Positions 5,783 through 8,408 of a stretch of 8,408 nucleotides of DNA are shown here, piece after piece. This DNA comes from Beijerinckiaceae bacterium. Its GTDB lineage: Bacteria; Pseudomonadota; Alphaproteobacteria; Rhizobiales; Beijerinckiaceae. The stretch covers positions 1 through 8,408 of the forward strand of contig CANGRU010000057.1 of assembly GCA_947456315.1 (NCBI GenBank), read 5' to 3'. Below the pieces are notes generated by a model. That model had not been told where the DNA came from. It saw only the letters and a list, made by a program, of their open reading frames with translations, and did not search any database. How positions within the stretch are numbered: the stretch's first letter is position 1; each line of letters starts with the position of its first letter. Both the position numbers and the translations under genes were made by a program.

Positions 5783-6565
5783 TCAAATCCGGCCTTCAGC
5801 CTGCAATTTCCATAAGTCCCAAGCGCGATCGACCTGCGTGTCGATGACGCGTGCCGTGGTCTCGGCTTCGCCAGCGGTGAGCGCCTCGATAGGCCCCAGT
5901 CGCATGGCTTCAGCCTGCAATTTGGCATTGTTCTCCGTATAGACAGCACGGAACACGGCTTGTTTCAGGCGGTCGCCCACCACGGTCGAACCATGCCCGC
6001 GCATGAGTACGACATTGCCATCGCCCAATGTGCGCGCCACACCGGCACCCAGTTCCGAATTGCGGATGAGCAAGTCGGAGGCGTCACCCGCAATGTCGCG
6101 GATTTCAAAGATCGGCGCGCAAATGCCGATAAATCCGCCCATGTGACACACAGCACGGAACGGCACGCCCTTCAGAATCGAGAAGGGCACAACCGCGACA
6201 GAATGGCTATGCACAACGGCCATGACATCGGGGCGGGCGCGATAGATTTCCGCGTGGATGAAACGCTCCAGATAGACAGCCCGTCCATCGGCATTGAGGG
6301 CGCGTCCATCGAAATCGAACGTGACAATATCATCCGCCGTGACGAGACCGGGCGCCATATTGCGCGCGAGCAGAAAACGGTCGGGATGTTTGTCGTGCCG
6401 CGCACTCACATGACCAAAGCCATCCACCACGCCCTGTTTGAAGAGGATGCGATTGGCGCTTGCAAGGTCTGCGAGCAATGCGGCATCGGCGGGCTTGGTG
6501 CTGCCGGCTTCATCCGCAATGGTTTCAGCCACCGCTGCCGGATCGTCAAAGAGTGAGCTGCACAT
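5783..6565 (-). CDS. Class II aldolase/adducin-family protein
   Basis: The 260-residue cytoplasmic protein carries the class II aldolase/adducin domain from about residue 28. The zinc site is complete: H119 and H121 in VVHSHS and H191 in MRGHG, with the catalytic glutamate at E100 in YLERFIHAEIY, matching the layout of fuculose-phosphate aldolase. GFGHVSAR (49-56) and MAPGLV are usual N-terminal signatures. The family contains sugar-phosphate aldolases and also metal-dependent decarboxylases of aromatic dicarboxylates, such as 3,4-dihydroxyphthalate decarboxylase. With FAH, SDR and amidohydrolase neighbours, the decarboxylase option deserves equal weight. The ATG at 6565 follows AAAGGGAAA, a modest Shine-Dalgarno. 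It lies between SDR and FAH in one orientation, and both gaps (96 and 110 bases) contain a copy of the same palindrome. Confidence 0.92.
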   Translation of the reverse strand: MCSSLFDDPAAVAETIADEAGSTKPADAALLADLASANRILFKQGVVDGFGHVSARHDKHPDRFLLARNMAPGLVTADDIVTFDFDGRALNADGRAVYLERFIHAEIYRARPDVMAVVHSHSVAVVPFSILKGVPFRAVCHMGGFIGICAPIFEIRDIAGDASDLLIRNSELGAGVARTLGDGNVVLMRGHGSTVVGDRLKQAVFRAVYTENNAKLQAEAMRLGPIEALTAGEAETTARVIDTQVDRAWDLWKLQAEGRI

Positions 6566-6584
6566 GTCGTTTCCCTTTAAGCGC

Positions 6585-6661
6585 CGTCATTGCGAGCGGA
6601 GCGAAGCAATCCAGAGGGCCACACGTGAGGCTCTGGATAGCTTTCGCTCCGCGCAATGACG
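6585..6661. repeat. Palindromic intergenic repeat, copy 2
   Basis: This 77-base imperfect palindrome has outer arms CGTCATTGCG and CGCAATGACG and inner arms GGAGCGAAGC...ATCCAGAG and CTCTGGAT...GCTTTCGCTCC, with ACGTGAGG in the loop. It abuts the TAA stop of the SDR gene at 6662 and is the better-preserved of the two copies. The form CGTCATTGCGAGCG...GCAATCCAG is a well-known dispersed intergenic repeat in alphaproteobacteria. Confidence 0.85.
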
Positions 6662-7414
6662 TTATTCGTTGCCCGGCATCAGTGTCGAGCAGCCGCCGTC
6701 CACAAACAGGTCCGAGCCAACGATGAAGCTTGATTCATCCGATACGAGGAACAGGATCGCATTGGCCAGATCGATCGGCAGACCGGGGCGGCCGACCAGA
6801 TTTTTCACCGGACGGGTCGGGTCGAAATCATCCTTGCCGACGGGCGAGCCGATCTTGTTGGGCACCACGCTGTTGACGCGGATGTTGTGGGGCGCGAGCT
6901 GGATCGCCATGGAGCGGGTCAGATTGATCACGCCGCCTTTGGCTGCCGTATAGGCCACCGCGCGGTTGCGGCCATAATAGCCCGATGTCGACGACACATT
7001 GACGATCTTGCCGCCATTGCCGGCTGCAATCATCGCCTTGGCGGCATATTTGCTGAACAGGAAAGGTGCTGTGAGCGTGATCGCAATGGTGCGGTTCCAC
7101 TCGTCGGTCGTAATGTCGAGCATATGCTTGTTGTCGGAGATGGCGACATTGTTGACGAGAATGTCGACGCGCCCGAAAGCCTCTGCCACACCCTTTACGG
7201 TTGCTTCAATGTCGGCCTCTTTGGCGACATCGCAGATGAAAGCTTTGGCTTTGCCACCCGCGGCATTGATTTCGCCTGCAACCTTTTCAGCGCGTGTCTT
7301 GTCGAGATCGACAACGGCAATGGAGGCGCCTTGGCTCGAGAACAGCTTGGCGACTTCTTCGCCAATATTGCGGCCAGCACCTGTGATGATGGCGACTTGT
7401 CCCTTGAGTTTCAT
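6662..7414 (-). CDS. Short-chain dehydrogenase/reductase (classical SDR)
   Basis: The 250-residue protein is a typical classical SDR with a Rossmann fold. It has the cofactor motif TGAGRNIG (11-18), an acidic D36 at the end of strand 2 that favours NAD(H) over NADP(H), and D62 in CDV. NNVA (88-91) stands where NNAG is usual. The catalytic set is S142, Y155 and K159 in YTAAK. The C-terminus has the common SSFIVGSDLFVDGG segment. It would oxidise an alcohol or reduce a carbonyl; the substrate is not readable. The start codon is preceded by AAGGA about 9 bases upstream, and the gene begins 17 bases after the ABC permease stop, so the two are very probably co-transcribed. Confidence 0.94.
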   Translation of the reverse strand: MKLKGQVAIITGAGRNIGEEVAKLFSSQGASIAVVDLDKTRAEKVAGEINAAGGKAKAFICDVAKEADIEATVKGVAEAFGRVDILVNNVAISDNKHMLDITTDEWNRTIAITLTAPFLFSKYAAKAMIAAGNGGKIVNVSSTSGYYGRNRAVAYTAAKGGVINLTRSMAIQLAPHNIRVNSVVPNKIGSPVGKDDFDPTRPVKNLVGRPGLPIDLANAILFLVSDESSFIVGSDLFVDGGCSTLMPGNE

Positions 7415-7431
7415 TTTCTTGTTTCCTTCTC

Positions 7432-8268
7432 TCAGCCGCGGCTATCCACGCGCCATTTTTCAAAACGCATTTCAATCATTTTCAGCATCTGCGTCATAAT
7501 CATGCCGGAGGCCGCAATGATGATAATGCCAACCATCACGCGATCCGTCTGGAAGGTCGCACCCGCGACCGCCATCATGTAGCCGATGCCAGAGGTCGCA
7601 CCATACATTTCACCCACCACAATGCCGATGAGCGCGTGGCCAAGGCCAAGGCGCAGGCCTGTGAGCAGGAAGGGCACAGTCGAGGGCAATGCGACCGTCA
7701 TGAACAATTGGCGGTCAGACGCGCCGAAGGAACGTGCAACTTTGATGAAGTCGCGATCCACCGTGCGGATGCCGACCATCGTGTTCACCAGAATCGGGAA
7801 CACGGTCGACAGAAAGACGATGGCGACTTTCGAGCCCAGATCAATGCCGAACCAGATGACGATCAGCGGCAGCAGCGCGATGCGCGGTGTCGCATAGAGC
7901 GCATTGACGAAAGGTTCGAGCACGGCGTTCAGGCGCCGATACCAGCCCATCAAAATGCCGAGCGGCACGCCGATGATGGTGGCAAGGCCAAAGCCGAGGC
8001 CGAATTCAAGGCCGGATGTGGCAAGATCCTGCCAGATGGTTCCTTCCTTCACCATGGCGACGCCGGCGGTGATGATGCGCAATGGAGAGGATGTGAACAG
8101 CGCATTCACCCATTTCGCCGCCACCGCATATTCCCAGAAGAACAGAAAGGCGACGACCGAAATGGTGCCGATGATGGTTGTTTCATTGCGCACGTAAAAA
8201 GAGCGACGCGGGGCCGCATCTTCGCTCTCGCCGGCAATGGTGCTTTGTGTGTTGAGTGTTGCGGTCAT
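7432..8268 (-). CDS. ABC transporter permease, nitrate/sulfonate/taurine (SsuC/TauC) type
   Basis: The 278-residue protein has about six hydrophobic segments, near residues 32-50, 84-108, 118-140, 145-168, 198-218 and 243-262, behind a hydrophilic N-terminal tail of about 28 residues. The EAA-loop that contacts the ATPase is visible as VARSFGASDRQLFMTVALPS (177-196), and the ALYATPRIALLPLIVIWFG segment (123-141) is characteristic of the SsuC/TauC/NrtB group of the binding-protein-dependent permease family. It would form the inner-membrane channel of an importer for an organic anion. The start lies 3 bases after the stop of the ATPase gene, which indicates tight coupling. The matching periplasmic binding protein is not seen here and may lie beyond the right edge. 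The ligand is unknown; the catabolic context argues against simple nitrate or sulfonate uptake. Confidence 0.94.
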   Translation of the reverse strand: MTATLNTQSTIAGESEDAAPRRSFYVRNETTIIGTISVVAFLFFWEYAVAAKWVNALFTSSPLRIITAGVAMVKEGTIWQDLATSGLEFGLGFGLATIIGVPLGILMGWYRRLNAVLEPFVNALYATPRIALLPLIVIWFGIDLGSKVAIVFLSTVFPILVNTMVGIRTVDRDFIKVARSFGASDRQLFMTVALPSTVPFLLTGLRLGLGHALIGIVVGEMYGATSGIGYMMAVAGATFQTDRVMVGIIIIAASGMIMTQMLKMIEMRFEKWRVDSRG

Positions 8269-8271
8269 GTC

Positions 8272-8408
8272 TCAGCTCGCCGTCACGAGGCCGGTGCGGG
8301 CGGATTCTTCTTCGATCAGGCGCCAGATATAGGCCTGCAAATCGCGGAAGCGTGTTTCATGTTTCAAGGCGAGGCTGCGTTCTTTGGGTAGATCGATCTC
8401 GACAATCT
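8272..8408 (-). CDS. ABC transporter ATP-binding protein, C-terminal fragment (5' part outside the window)
   Basis: An open frame enters from the right edge and ends at TGA (8274-8272). It encodes about 45 residues, with IVEIDLPKERSLALKHE near the start, then FRDLQAYIWRLIEEESAR and the end TGLVTAS. The pattern IDLPxxR, a charged stretch, F..L...IW..L.EE is the usual C-terminal tail of SsuB/TauB/NrtD-type ATPases. The Walker and signature motifs would lie outside the window. Position and tight spacing (3 bases) to the permease gene support the call. Confidence 0.8.
   Translation of the reverse strand, partial: IVEIDLPKERSLALKHETRFRDLQAYIWRLIEEESARTGLVTAS

Noticed and set aside
5960..6556. 198-codon plus-strand open frame inside the aldolase gene
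   Set aside because: It is antisense to the class II aldolase with all zinc ligands present and has no independent support.
5689..6661. The two palindromic repeats as ends of an insertion sequence or composite transposon
   Set aside because: No transposase lies between them, and each copy is itself a palindrome of a dispersed intergenic type rather than a terminal repeat.
7636..8391. 251-codon plus-strand open frame across the ABC permease gene
   Set aside because: It is antisense to a convincing six-segment permease; its composition (His, Arg, Asp, Ala-rich) is that of a shadow frame.

Overview
This window reads as a chromosomal catabolic region from an alphaproteobacterium, probably of the order Hyphomicrobiales (Bradyrhizobiaceae or Xanthobacteraceae-like). 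The assignment is an inference from three things: moderately high GC with GC-rich third positions, intergenic palindromes of the CGTCATTGCGAGCG...CGCAATGACG kind, and a RIME-like double palindrome. The gene families (TctC/Bug binding proteins, a TPP enzyme, amidohydrolase, FAH, class II aldolase) also fit. No tRNA, rRNA, CRISPR array, insertion sequence or phage gene was seen.

Layout. Positions 1-3551 (minus strand) hold a three-gene transcription unit: a TctC-family periplasmic binding protein, a thiamine-pyrophosphate enzyme starting 11 bases after it, and a second TctC-family protein cut off by the left window edge. Positions 3552-3703 form a compact divergent promoter region. Positions 3704-4684 (plus strand) encode an ACMSD-type amidohydrolase, probably a decarboxylase or hydrolase. 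Positions 4685-4815 lie between convergent genes and contain two 47-base palindromic units in inverted orientation. Positions 4815-8408 (minus strand) hold a second unit, listed here in transcription order: ABC transporter ATPase (only its C-terminus is in the window), ABC permease, SDR dehydrogenase, class II aldolase/adducin-family protein and FAH-family hydrolase. The aldolase gene is bracketed by two copies of a palindromic repeat in the same orientation.

How the genes may work together. Periplasmic binding proteins and an ABC importer would capture and import an organic acid. The enzymes cover NAD(P)-dependent alcohol/carbonyl oxidoreduction (SDR), aldol cleavage or decarboxylation (class II aldolase), hydrolysis or decarboxylation of oxo-acids (FAH), metal-dependent decarboxylation or hydrolysis (amidohydrolase) and TPP-dependent 2-oxo-acid chemistry. 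The substrate cannot be read from the sequence; an aromatic or branched carboxylic acid is a reasonable guess only. No regulator gene is present.

The most notable observation is at the start of the TPP enzyme. A well-placed Shine-Dalgarno and GTG start are followed at codon 4 by an in-frame TAG, after which the reading frame continues with family-like N-terminal residues before the first downstream ATG. The gene is therefore either nonsense-mutated at its very start, re-initiated internally, or mis-sequenced at one base.
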